DNA of 64,000 nt from Pseudomonas protegens (lineage in GTDB: Bacteria > Pseudomonadota > Gammaproteobacteria > Pseudomonadales > Pseudomonadaceae). The stretch is from contig NZ_CP031396.1 in NCBI RefSeq assembly GCF_003363755.1, forward strand, positions 4,868,501 through 4,932,500, read 5' to 3'. Positions 26,786-34,872 of the stretch are shown piece by piece. Numbering within the stretch: the first letter of the stretch is position 1; each line of letters starts with the position of its first letter. The notes under the pieces were generated by a model. That model saw only the letters and a program-made list of their open reading frames with translations. It was not told where the DNA came from and searched no databases. The translations under genes were made by a program, and so were the position numbers.

Positions 26786-27937
26786 ATGAACCCAGGCATC
26801 AGCAGCCCGGCCTCGAAGCGAGGCCTGCGCTTTCTGTTCCAGACATTGATCGTCGGCTGCAGCTTGCTGCTGGCGGCCACAGCCCATGCCGGGCCCTTTG
26901 TCCTGGCCTACACCGACGGCCAGGTCGAAGCCTCCTACAGCAACCTGCAAGCGTTCCACGGCAACCTGTCCGCAGTGGGCCTGGGCAGCATCTACGGGCT
27001 GACCGTCACCGGCCAGTTGCACCAGGAAGGGATGAACCCGACCAGCGAAAACATCATTCGCTTCGCCCAGTCCAAATCGCTGCCGCTGTACCCCACCGTG
27101 TCCGACTACAACCAGGGCATTGCGGATTTCGACCCGGCCATTTCCCACTCCATCGTCAACGACAAGACCTTGAGTGCCGGCAGCATCAAGCAACTGGTGA
27201 GGCTGGCCAGGGAGGGCGGTTTTGCCGGCATCAACCTGGACTTCGAACAGGTCGAACCGAGGAATGCCAAGGCCTTTTCCACCTATGTCAAAGCCCTGGG
27301 CAATGCCCTGCATGCCAGTGGCAAGAAACTGATCATCAGCGTCCCGCCCAAGTCCAGCGACCGCGAGCCCGAGTACCTGCAAGGCTACGACTACAAGGCC
27401 CTGGGCGCGGCGGTGGATTACGTCCAGGTCATGACCTACGACCAGGTCGGCCCCGGCTGGAGCAGCGGCGGTTTCCATGACGAAGTCTGGCCCGGCCCGG
27501 GCTCCGGCGCCGACTGGCAACGGGCTGTGCTCGGCTACGCGGTATCGCGAGTCGCGTCGGGCAAGGTCCTGGCCGGGCTGCCGGCCTACGGTCAGGACTA
27601 CAGCATTGGCAACCGGGTGCACTGGTCGGCCTATCAGGAAATCATTGCCGAGCACCGCGCCGTCACCCACCGGGACGCCGCTTCCGCAACGCCTTACGCC
27701 AGCTGGGGGCCAGTGAAGAACTTCGCCGATGGCGTGGAGTGGACCCCGGAGCGCGCGCAACCGGTGCTCTGGTACGACGATGCCACGAGCATCAAGACCA
27801 AGACCGCACTGGTGACCAAGCTGGGCCTGGGTGGCACCAGCGTCTGGGCCATGGGCTATGAAAATGCCGAGTTCTGGACGGCGCTGCAGGCGGGGCTCAA
27901 TGAAGGTCGAGCACTGCTGCCTGTCGGGCAGGAGTGA
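26786..27937 (+). CDS. Secreted GH18 glycosidase in the usual endolysin position
   Basis: The 383-residue protein starts at ATG 26786 behind GCAGGAG. It has a Sec signal peptide (hydrophobic core LIVGCSLLLAATAHA, cleavage likely after residue 35) and a GH18 barrel with GFAGINLDFEQVE, where Glu154 is the expected proton donor, and YVQVMTYDQVGPGW further on. It resembles YaaH/SleL-type peptidoglycan glucosaminidases and chitinases. In R-pyocin loci this place holds a signal-less lytic enzyme (PA0629). Here the product is exported without the holin, so its role may be cell-wall remodelling or chitin/glycan use rather than timed lysis. Confidence 0.85.
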   Translation: MNPGISSPASKRGLRFLFQTLIVGCSLLLAATAHAGPFVLAYTDGQVEASYSNLQAFHGNLSAVGLGSIYGLTVTGQLHQEGMNPTSENIIRFAQSKSLPLYPTVSDYNQGIADFDPAISHSIVNDKTLSAGSIKQLVRLAREGGFAGINLDFEQVEPRNAKAFSTYVKALGNALHASGKKLIISVPPKSSDREPEYLQGYDYKALGAAVDYVQVMTYDQVGPGWSSGGFHDEVWPGPGSGADWQRAVLGYAVSRVASGKVLAGLPAYGQDYSIGNRVHWSAYQEIIAEHRAVTHRDAASATPYASWGPVKNFADGVEWTPERAQPVLWYDDATSIKTKTALVTKLGLGGTSVWAMGYENAEFWTALQAGLNEGRALLPVGQE

Positions 27938-28118
27938 GAGGTCGATCAGCGAAAAAACAGCGGCCGTAGAACCGCGTTTCCTGCGGCATCGCAGTTCTTG
28001 CCGGCGGGAGTCTATGCGTTGCGCGTAATGTCCCGGGAGTTGCCGGGAGCCTTAGCTTTAACCATACAGGTGCCGGATCAACGTCTATCGGCTCCTGTTG
28101 ACGTGAAGGAATAGATCA

Positions 28119-28619
28119 ATGGCTTCGCAAAAGCATCTTCAGTTCATGAATTTCCTGGCAAGGGTTGTCGCGCCTGCCTGCAGCATTGACGACGATCTGT
28201 GTACCGGTGTGGAGCTTCTGCCATTGCGTGCTCGCGCCGTGGAGTGGGAGCGGTTTGTCGATCTGGGAGCGACATCGGTCTCGCAGATTGACCAGGGGGG
28301 CGGCCCGGCGGTCATGTTCGAGGTCTTGCTTGACCCGCAAAAGTGCCACGGCGCGAAGACGGTTCAGGTCTATTTCGATGGTGTTAGCCATGACGGCCTG
28401 ACACTGGAGAACGAGCGCAGCGGAGCGAGCGCGGCGCGAAATGTCGGTGTGCAGATCCTGGACGCGCTCGGCAATGCCCTGACCCTGGGGCAAGCCGCTG
28501 CGCACTACCCCGCGGATACCGACAGGTTGCAGTTCATGGCTCGACTGGTCGGAACTCAAGGGCCGGTCACGGCCGGACTCTACGCCGCGCTGTCCGAGTG
28601 CGTGATCGTTTATGCCTGA
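28119..28619 (+). CDS. Fimbrial (type 1 pilin-like) domain protein without signal peptide
   Basis: The 166-residue protein reads like the mature part of a FimA/CupA-type pilin: FLARVVAPACSID near the start (Cys21), a second Cys at 76 after a beta strand (MFEVLLDPQKC), RNVGVQILDALGNALTLGQ, and a C-terminal beta strand ending ECVIVYA. No Sec signal precedes it: translation begins MASQKHLQF behind AAGGAATAG. No chaperone or usher gene is nearby. It could be a decayed pilin gene with a new start or a cytoplasmic beta-sandwich co-opted by the tailocin. The preceding 181 bp hold no gene. Confidence 0.65.
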   Translation: MASQKHLQFMNFLARVVAPACSIDDDLCTGVELLPLRARAVEWERFVDLGATSVSQIDQGGGPAVMFEVLLDPQKCHGAKTVQVYFDGVSHDGLTLENERSGASAARNVGVQILDALGNALTLGQAAAHYPADTDRLQFMARLVGTQGPVTAGLYAALSECVIVYA

Positions 28620-28693
28620 ACCTGGGGTCCTGCGGGCATTCGCAGGACCCTGTCATCGGCCTGGGGCGGATGCTTCAGGCTACTTCTCTCCCA

Positions 28694-28713
28694 CCCGCTG
28701 CGGCGGGTTTTTT
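28694..28713 (+). terminator. Terminator-like hairpin at the entry to tailocin 2
   Basis: CCCGC (28694-28698) and GCGGG (28703-28707) with a TGCG loop and six T residues. It directly precedes the first tailocin 2 ribosome site. Confidence 0.65.
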
Positions 28714-28730
28714 GTGCCTTGGAGAAACCT

Positions 28731-28820
28731 ATGGCAACTGCTTCCCGAGAGGCCCTGATGCTCGATCGTGGCAGCCCGCAACGGACCTGGATCGGTCCCG
28801 GTCCTGGAGCCACTCGATGA
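28731..28820 (+). CDS. 29-residue ORF leading tailocin 2
   Basis: A GGAG site 7 nt before an ATG and an ATGA overlap with the gp37-like gene suggest a translated small ORF (MATASREALMLDRGSPQRTW..., ending TR). It may simply couple translation into the next gene, which has no ribosome site of its own. No family recognised. Confidence 0.45.
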   Translation: MATASREALMLDRGSPQRTWIGPGPGATR

Positions 28821-29401
28821 AACTCAGCGCTGTTATCAACCAGTTGCACAGCCAGTGTCCCCGTCTCAGCGGGCGCATTCTGGCGGGCATCAACCTCGAT
28901 ACTCTGGGCGGTAACACCAGCCAACCCCTACCGGCTGCGTACTGGGCTCCGATCAACGACTTGGCTTCCGGCAACACTGCCCAGAACGTCCACCGCCAGA
29001 CCATCCGCGACCGCTTCGAAGTCGCCTTGCTCCTCGACGCCACCGACCCACAACAAGCCCTGGACCAACTCCACGACCTGCGCGCCGAACTCTGGCGCGC
29101 CCTGGTCGGTTTCAAACCCGGCGCCGAGTACAACCCGATCCAATACGACGGCGGTGAACTGGTGTCGTTCGACGCCACCCGCCTGCTCTACCGCCTGCGC
29201 TTCTTCGCCGAATTCCAGCTGGGGCGCAATCTGCCCGGGCAGCCGGCGGAAACCTGGCATGAGCGTGAACTCGACGGCTTGCCGTCCTTTACCGGGGTCA
29301 CGGTGCGGGTCGATGCCATCGATCCGGCGGACCCCAATTTGAAGAAACCGGGCCCCGACGGGCGCCTGGAGCTGACTTTTTCAGGAGAGCTGAAGCAATG
29401 A
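28817..29401 (+). CDS. Tailocin 2 tail terminator protein (Mu gp37-like)
   Basis: The 194-residue protein starts at ATG 28817, overlapping the stop of the preceding ORF. It matches Mu gp37-type tail proteins in position and look, with FEVALLLDATDPQQALDQLHDLRAELWRALVGF. It would cap the tube and sheath. Overlaps the next gene by 4 bp. Confidence 0.8.
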   Translation: MKLSAVINQLHSQCPRLSGRILAGINLDTLGGNTSQPLPAAYWAPINDLASGNTAQNVHRQTIRDRFEVALLLDATDPQQALDQLHDLRAELWRALVGFKPGAEYNPIQYDGGELVSFDATRLLYRLRFFAEFQLGRNLPGQPAETWHERELDGLPSFTGVTVRVDAIDPADPNLKKPGPDGRLELTFSGELKQ

Positions 29402-29580
29402 GCAAACGCATCACCGTGCTGCCGGTCGCTGGCCGCGCCGTACCGGACCCGGAAGCAGGCGATCTGCTGCCCGCCTCCGGCCGTGAAGTGCCGGACAACG
29501 CCTGGTGGCGCCGGCGTCTGGCCGATGGCGATATCACTAGCAAAGCCGTGAAAGCGGCGAAATCTCAAGGAGCCAAATAA
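29398..29580 (+). CDS. DUF2635 protein (Mu gp38-like)
   Basis: The 60-residue DUF2635-type protein (ITVLPVAGRAVPDPEAGDLLPASGREVPDNAWWRRRL) precedes the sheath gene in Mu/SfV-like tails. It overlaps both neighbours by a few bases. Function unknown. Confidence 0.85.
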   Translation: MSKRITVLPVAGRAVPDPEAGDLLPASGREVPDNAWWRRRLADGDITSKAVKAAKSQGAK

Positions 29581-31076
29581 TGGCGATCGGTTTCAGCAAT
29601 ATCCCGGCGGACATCCGTGTTCCGCTATTCTACGCCGAGATGGACAACTCGGCGGCCAATAGCGCGTCTTCGGCCATGCGCCGTCTGATCGTCGCCCAGG
29701 TCAATGACAACCAGGCCGGCGATGACCTCGGCAAGCTGGTGCTGGTGTCCAGCGTGGCCCTGGCCAAGAGCATCGGCGGGCAAGGTTCGATGCTCGCCTC
29801 GATGTATGAAACCTGGCGCAAGACCGACCCGGTGGGCGAGATCTGGTGCCTGCCGCTGCACATCACTGAAGGCAGCGTGGCCAAGGCCGAGCTGAAGCTC
29901 ACCGGTAGCGCCAGCGCCGCCGGCCTGCTCAATCTGTACGTCGGCGGTGTGCGGGTGCAGGCCTCGATCGTCAGCGGCGCCACTGCCGCTCAGGCGGCCA
30001 GCGCCCTGGCGCTGAAGGTCAATGCGGCAGTGGATCTGCCGGTGACCGCAGCAGCCGTCGACGGCACGCTGACCCTGAGCGCCAAGTGGACCGGCGACAG
30101 CGGCAATGACATCAGCCTGCAACTCAATCGCCTGGGCAAGAGCAATGGTGAAGAAACCCCGGCAGGCCTGACCCTGGTGCTGGGCAAGATGGCCGGCGGC
30201 ACCGGCGTGCCGGATCAGGTCGCGGCCCTGGCGGCCCTGGGCGATGAGCCGTTCGAGTTCATCTGCATGCCCTGGACCGACACCGCCAGCCTCAATGCGT
30301 GGCAAGCGGTGATGGACGACAACACCGGCCGCTGGTCCTGGGCCAAGCAGCTGTTCGGCCATGTCTATAGCGCCAAGCGCGGCACCGTCGGCACCCTGGT
30401 GGCGGCCGGTCAGGCGCGCAACGACCAGCACATCACCATCCAGGCCCTGGAAACCGGCGTGCCCCAGCCCGTGTGGGTTCAGGCCGCAGCCCTGGCGGCG
30501 CGGACCTCGGTGTTCATCTCCGCTGACGCCAGCCGTCCGACCCAGAGCGGCAGCCTGCCGGGGATCGATCCGGCGCCGGCCAGCGAACGCTTTACCCTGA
30601 CCGAGCGCCAGTCGCTGCTCAGCTACGGCATTGCTACTGCCTATTACGAAGGCGGCTACATGCGCATTCAGCGGGCGATCACCACCTACCAGAAGAACGC
30701 CTACGGCCAGGCCGACAACTCCTACCTGGACAGCGAAACCATGCACCAGTCGGCGTTCATCGTGCGTCGCCTGCAAAGCGTGATCACCAGCAAGTACGGG
30801 CGCCACAAGCTGGCCGCCGACGGCACCCGTTTCGGCGCCGGCCAGCCGATCGTCACCCCGAGCACCATTCGCGGTGAGCTGATCGCCCAGTACGCCAAGC
30901 TGGAGCTGGAAGGCCATGTGGAGAACGCCGACCTGTTCGCCGAGCACCTGATCGTCGAGCGCGACGTGCAGGACCCGAGCCGGGTCAACGTGCTGTTCCC
31001 GCCGGACTACATCAACGGCCTGCGGGTGTTCGCGCTGCTCAACCAATTCCGTCTGCAGTACGACGCCGCGGCCTGA
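29580..31076 (+). CDS. Tailocin 2 contractile sheath protein (Mu gpL-like)
   Basis: The 498-residue protein starts MAIGFSNIPADIRVPLFYAEMDNS, the hallmark of Mu L/SfV sheaths, and ends with the conserved core DPSRVNVLFPPDYINGLRVFALLNQF. It is not closely related to the FI sheath of tailocin 1, which shows the two particles have different ancestry. Confidence 0.95.
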   Translation: MAIGFSNIPADIRVPLFYAEMDNSAANSASSAMRRLIVAQVNDNQAGDDLGKLVLVSSVALAKSIGGQGSMLASMYETWRKTDPVGEIWCLPLHITEGSVAKAELKLTGSASAAGLLNLYVGGVRVQASIVSGATAAQAASALALKVNAAVDLPVTAAAVDGTLTLSAKWTGDSGNDISLQLNRLGKSNGEETPAGLTLVLGKMAGGTGVPDQVAALAALGDEPFEFICMPWTDTASLNAWQAVMDDNTGRWSWAKQLFGHVYSAKRGTVGTLVAAGQARNDQHITIQALETGVPQPVWVQAAALAARTSVFISADASRPTQSGSLPGIDPAPASERFTLTERQSLLSYGIATAYYEGGYMRIQRAITTYQKNAYGQADNSYLDSETMHQSAFIVRRLQSVITSKYGRHKLAADGTRFGAGQPIVTPSTIRGELIAQYAKLELEGHVENADLFAEHLIVERDVQDPSRVNVLFPPDYINGLRVFALLNQFRLQYDAAA

Positions 31077-31103
31077 GCCGGACCTGCATCACTGCGCTTT
31101 TTC

Positions 31104-31130
31104 AGCCCGCCTTGAGCGGGCTTATTTTTT
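31104..31130 (+). terminator. Terminator-like hairpin between sheath and tube genes
   Basis: AGCCCGC (31104-31110) and GCGGGCT (31116-31122), loop CTTGA, then TATTTTTT, followed at once by the tube ribosome site GGGAGA. Confidence 0.7.
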
Positions 31131-31142
31131 GGGAGAAACATC

Positions 31143-31490
31143 ATGGGTCAACTGATTGCGGGCACCTGCTACGTCAAAGTGGACGGCGCTCAACTGACCA
31201 TCAGCGGCGGCTGCGAAGCACCGCTGATGGCCGTCAAGCGGGAAACCGTGGTTCCGGGTTTCTACAAGGAAACCGACCTCACCCCGTCGTTCAAAGTCAC
31301 TGCGCTGCACACCCCGGACTTTCCGCTCAAGCAGCTGATTGCCGGCTCCGACATGACCGTCACCTGCGAGTTCGCCAACGGCAAGGTCTACGTGCTGGCT
31401 GGCGCCTACCTGGTGGACGAGCCTATTGCCAAGGGCGATGACGCCAGCATCGAGCTGAACTTCGAAGGGCAGAAGGGGACCTGGCAATGA
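31143..31490 (+). CDS. Tailocin 2 tail tube protein (Mu gpM-like)
   Basis: The 115-residue tube protein starts MGQLIAGTCYVKVDGAQL and contains KRETVVPGFYKETDLTPSFKVT, as Mu M-type tubes do. It overlaps the next gene by 4 bp. Confidence 0.93.
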   Translation: MGQLIAGTCYVKVDGAQLTISGGCEAPLMAVKRETVVPGFYKETDLTPSFKVTALHTPDFPLKQLIAGSDMTVTCEFANGKVYVLAGAYLVDEPIAKGDDASIELNFEGQKGTWQ

Positions 31491-31783
31491 GCAACCTGGT
31501 CAAGCTGCAAGTACCCATCGAGGCCCACGGCGAGCCTCTGGCCGAACTCACCCTGCGCCGTCCGACGGTGCAGGAAGTGCGGGCGATCAAGGCGCTGCCG
31601 TACAAGATCGACAAGAGCGAAGAAGTCAGCCTCGACATGGACGTCGCGGCCAAATACATCGCGGTCTGCGCCGGTATTCCACCGTCTTCGGTGAACCAAC
31701 TGGACCTGTTGGACCTCAACGCCCTGAGCTGGGCGGTGGCGAGTTTTTTCATGAGTGCGGCATCGCAGCCATCGCCGACCTGA
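31487..31783 (+). CDS. Tailocin 2 tail assembly chaperone, short form (Mu gp41-like)
   Basis: The 98-residue chaperone (LTLRRPTVQEVRAIKALPYKI...LDLNALSWAVASFFMS) is of the Mu gp41 type. A slippery run T TTT TTC (31744-31750) near its end opens the -1 frame to 31914. Confidence 0.88.
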   Translation: MSNLVKLQVPIEAHGEPLAELTLRRPTVQEVRAIKALPYKIDKSEEVSLDMDVAAKYIAVCAGIPPSSVNQLDLLDLNALSWAVASFFMSAASQPSPT

Positions 31784-31914
31784 TCGCTGTCGCCTATGAC
31801 CTGGCCTGGTTCTGGAAGGTCGACCCCGAACAGATGATGGCCAGGCCACTGGATGTGCTCCGGGAATCCCTGGAGCACGCGCAACGGATCAATGCGATGC
31901 AGCAGGTGCAGTGA
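31744..31914 (+). CDS. Frameshifted long form of the tailocin 2 chaperone
   Basis: From T TTT TTC the -1 frame reads HECGIAAIADLIAVAYDLAWFWKVDPEQMM and on, ending TGA at 31912-31914, which overlaps the ATG of the tape measure gene. There is no internal ribosome site. This is the common G/GT-type -1 frameshift of long phage tails. Confidence 0.85.
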   Translation, partial: FFHECGIAAIADLIAVAYDLAWFWKVDPEQMMARPLDVLRESLEHAQRINAMQQVQ

Positions 31915-33635
31915 TGGCAGACACACAAACCGTAGAGAAGAAGTCGGTGCTGTTGACCGGCATCGACGAACTGTCACCCAAACTCGTCGCCCTTCAAGGC
32001 AAGGTCGACTCTTTCAAGAAAAAACTTGAGCAGACCGGGCTGGGCAAGCTGGACATCAGTGGTCTGTTCAAGGGCGGTAGCCTGATTACCCCGTTTCTCG
32101 ACGGGATCAAGGCCTGCGACGCGTTCAAGGGCAAACTGGCCGAGGTCGGTGACTCCAGCGCGTCGGCCGACGCGGCCAAAGGCATGAATGTATTCAGTCA
32201 GTCCATGGCCAAGGTGTCCTCGGCCATTGATGCTGCGCTGGCGCCGGCGGTGGGGGCACTGGTGGTCGGTCTGGAGCCCATGCTCAACAGCGTGGGGACG
32301 CTGCTCGACGACAACCCCAAGCTGGTTGAGGGGCTGGCGATGGGTGCCATTGCCTTCTCGGCGATGCAAACCGCCGTGACGGGTGCGACCCAGGTGCTCG
32401 ACCTGATGGGCACCGTGGCCAAGGCCAACCCGGTGATGCTGATTGCTATGGGCATTGCCCTGGCGGCCGGTGTAATCATTGCCAACTGGGGGCCGATCTC
32501 GGCCTTTTTTGTCAGTCTCTGGGAGGGCGTAAAGAATCTTGCGGCGCAGGCGTTGGAAGGGCTGAAAACCCTGTTCAGCTGGACGCCCTTGGGCATGCTG
32601 ATCGGCAACTGGGGGACCATCACGGCGTTCTTTGCCGGGCTCTGGGACAGTATCAAGGCGATGACGGCTTCGGTCGTTGGCTTCCTCAAAGAAGTGTTCT
32701 CCTGGTCACCTCTGGGACTGATCATCGATAACTGGGCTGGACTGACGGGCCTGTTCGCATCCATCTGGGAGTCGCTCAAGGCCTTGACGGTACCGGCGAT
32801 GGCCTTTCTAAAAGGCCTGTTCGACTGGGTGCCGATGGACATGATCACCAAGAGCTGGGGCGCGGTCACCGGTTTCTTCGCGTCGATCTGGGGAGTGTTG
32901 CAAACGGGCATTCAGGCGATCAAAACGGTGTTCCAGACGCTGTTCGACTTTTCTCCGTCCGTGTTGCTTTACAACAACTGGGGCGCTGTCAGCAGCTTCT
33001 TCAGCTCGATCTGGGCGGCGCTGCAACCGGGTATCGACGGGGTCAAGAAGGTCCTGCAAACCCTGTTCGACTTCTCTCCGCTGGTGATTCTTTACAACAA
33101 CTGGGGCGCGGTTACGGGCTTTTTCAGTTCGATCTGGGCCGAATTGCAACCGGGTATCGACTCGATCAGGAAGGCCATTGAAGCCCTGTTCGACTGGTCG
33201 CCGATGGAGCTGATCATGACCAATTGGGCCCCCATCGCCGATTGGTTTTCCGGGCTGTGGAGCAAGCTTCAAGAGCTGATGGTGCCGATCAAGGAGCTGT
33301 TCGAGGGCGGTTTCGGAGGGCTGATTGCCACGGTCACCGGCAAGGTCGAAGGCTTTACCGAGGCGCAAAGGCAAATCAACGCCGAGGGTAAAGGCGGGCT
33401 GGCATCACCCTTTGCCGCAACCCAGGGCAGCTCGCTGACCCAGAACTCCAGTGCCCTGATCCAACAGAACGCTGCCAACAACCGCACGCAACTCGAAGGC
33501 GGGTTGACCGTGCGTTTCGAAAACGCTCCGGCAGGCCTGCGTGCCGAACAAGCCAAGACCAATCAACCAGGCCTGAACGTGGCTTCGACCCTGGGCTATC
33601 GCTCACTTTCCCTAGGAGGTTCCAATGGCGGATAA
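31914..33635 (+). CDS. Tailocin 2 tape measure protein with 41-residue repeats
   Basis: The 573-residue protein starts at ATG 31914. The N-terminus is helical (KLVALQGKVDSFKKKLEQTG), followed by a hydrophobic region (about 165-190), then six exact-length 41-residue repeats (residues 221-466, nt 32574-33311) with the pattern F-S/D-W/F-x-P ... NWG-x-x-x-x-F-F-x-S-x-W, and a disordered C-terminal tail. It sets tail length. Its overlap with the next gene is 11 bp. Confidence 0.9.
   Translation: MADTQTVEKKSVLLTGIDELSPKLVALQGKVDSFKKKLEQTGLGKLDISGLFKGGSLITPFLDGIKACDAFKGKLAEVGDSSASADAAKGMNVFSQSMAKVSSAIDAALAPAVGALVVGLEPMLNSVGTLLDDNPKLVEGLAMGAIAFSAMQTAVTGATQVLDLMGTVAKANPVMLIAMGIALAAGVIIANWGPISAFFVSLWEGVKNLAAQALEGLKTLFSWTPLGMLIGNWGTITAFFAGLWDSIKAMTASVVGFLKEVFSWSPLGLIIDNWAGLTGLFASIWESLKALTVPAMAFLKGLFDWVPMDMITKSWGAVTGFFASIWGVLQTGIQAIKTVFQTLFDFSPSVLLYNNWGAVSSFFSSIWAALQPGIDGVKKVLQTLFDFSPLVILYNNWGAVTGFFSSIWAELQPGIDSIRKAIEALFDWSPMELIMTNWAPIADWFSGLWSKLQELMVPIKELFEGGFGGLIATVTGKVEGFTEAQRQINAEGKGGLASPFAATQGSSLTQNSSALIQQNAANNRTQLEGGLTVRFENAPAGLRAEQAKTNQPGLNVASTLGYRSLSLGGSNGG
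32574..33311 (+). repeat. Six tandem 123-bp coding repeats in the tape measure gene
   Basis: Repeat units begin at 32574, 32697, 32820, 32943, 33066 and 33189, each exactly 41 codons. Copies 4 and 5 are the most alike (FDFSPSVLLYNNWGAV / FDFSPLVILYNNWGAV). A degenerate half unit (IIANWGPISAFFVSLWEG) lies just upstream. Confidence 0.88.
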
Positions 33636-34869
33636 CTGGCGTGATCGTTTGTTGCCCGCGTCCTTTCGCGGCGTGCCGTTCTGGGTCGATCAGGCGAAAA
33701 CCCCGGTGGGCCAGAAAGGTCAGTTGCACGAGTACCCGCAGCGCGATCAGCCGTTTTTCGAGGGCCTTGGCCAGCAGGCGAAAATCCACGATCTGACGGC
33801 CTTTATCGTCGGCGCCGATTGCCTGGCGCAGCGCGACAGGCTGCTCAAGGCTCTGGAAGAGGGCAGCGGCGAGCTGGTGCACCCTTGGCTCGGGCGGATG
33901 CAGGTCAAGGTCGGCGAATGCGAGATGACCCAGAGCCGCCAGGACGGCGGCCTGGTGACTTTCAGCCTGAAGTTCTACCCGGACCAGCCGTTGCGCTTTC
34001 CCTCGGCGGTGGTCAATACCCAGCAGCAGGTGCTGGTGGCCAGCGATACCTTGCTGGGGGCGGCGGTGCTGCGGTTCGAGTTTGCCACCAACCTGATCAA
34101 GCAGGCGCGGATCGGCGTGGCGTCTTTGCGCCAGGGGCTGGCGGACGTGTATCAGGTCATCGAGCACGAGTTCAAGCCGTTGATCGAGTTCTATGGCGAT
34201 CTCAACACCCTGGTCAAAGCGGTCAAGGAAATACCCAAGGAGCTGAGCACGGAGTTCAAGGGGTTGCTGGACGATGTACGCGGGCTCAAGGACTTTGCCC
34301 GTAGCGGCTATCGGCAGATGCTCGCCGATATTTCCCAACAGGTGGAGGCGGCCCGGCGCATTGATGCGCCGAAGCTGACCACCGGCAAGGACACCACGGC
34401 GGCGGCCGAGGCGGTGGCCAACCTGGTGCAGGATGCGCTGCTGGTGCAGATCGCCCGGCTGGTGTCGGCGTTACCGGTGGCCACGCCCGTGGTGAAGCTC
34501 AAGAACACGCCGCCCCTGGCGCAGCAGGCCAGCCGGCCGGTGCAGCGCCTGGAAGTGCCGGTGGCCGACGATGTGCTGGCGCTGCGCGATCAGTTCAATG
34601 AGCTGATCTGGCAAGCCGCGCTCAAGGCCGACGCGGTGCATTACCAGGCGCTCAACACCCTGCGTCAGCAGGTGCAGGGGCACCTCAATGCGGTGGCGTC
34701 CTCGGGGGTGCGGCTGGTCAGCCTCAGCCCCAAGAGCAGCCTGCCGGCGCTGGTGCTGGCCTATCAGCGGTTTGCCGATGCGACGCGGGTCGGCGAAGTG
34801 GTGCAGCGCAACCGGGTGGCTCATCCGGGCTTCCTGCCGCCGGCTGATCTGCAAATCGCTCGGGAGTGA
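33625..34869 (+). CDS. Tailocin 2 DNA-circularisation-domain protein (Mu gp43/N-like)
   Basis: The 414-residue protein of the gpN family begins MADNWRDRLLPASFRGVPFWVDQAKTPVGQKGQLHEYP, the signature of the so-called DNA circulation N-terminal domain. In Mu-like tails it is a baseplate/tail-tip component. A GGAGG site (in CTAGGAGGTTCC) precedes the ATG inside the tape measure end. Confidence 0.92.
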   Translation: MADNWRDRLLPASFRGVPFWVDQAKTPVGQKGQLHEYPQRDQPFFEGLGQQAKIHDLTAFIVGADCLAQRDRLLKALEEGSGELVHPWLGRMQVKVGECEMTQSRQDGGLVTFSLKFYPDQPLRFPSAVVNTQQQVLVASDTLLGAAVLRFEFATNLIKQARIGVASLRQGLADVYQVIEHEFKPLIEFYGDLNTLVKAVKEIPKELSTEFKGLLDDVRGLKDFARSGYRQMLADISQQVEAARRIDAPKLTTGKDTTAAAEAVANLVQDALLVQIARLVSALPVATPVVKLKNTPPLAQQASRPVQRLEVPVADDVLALRDQFNELIWQAALKADAVHYQALNTLRQQVQGHLNAVASSGVRLVSLSPKSSLPALVLAYQRFADATRVGEVVQRNRVAHPGFLPPADLQIARE

Positions 34870-34872
34870 CCC

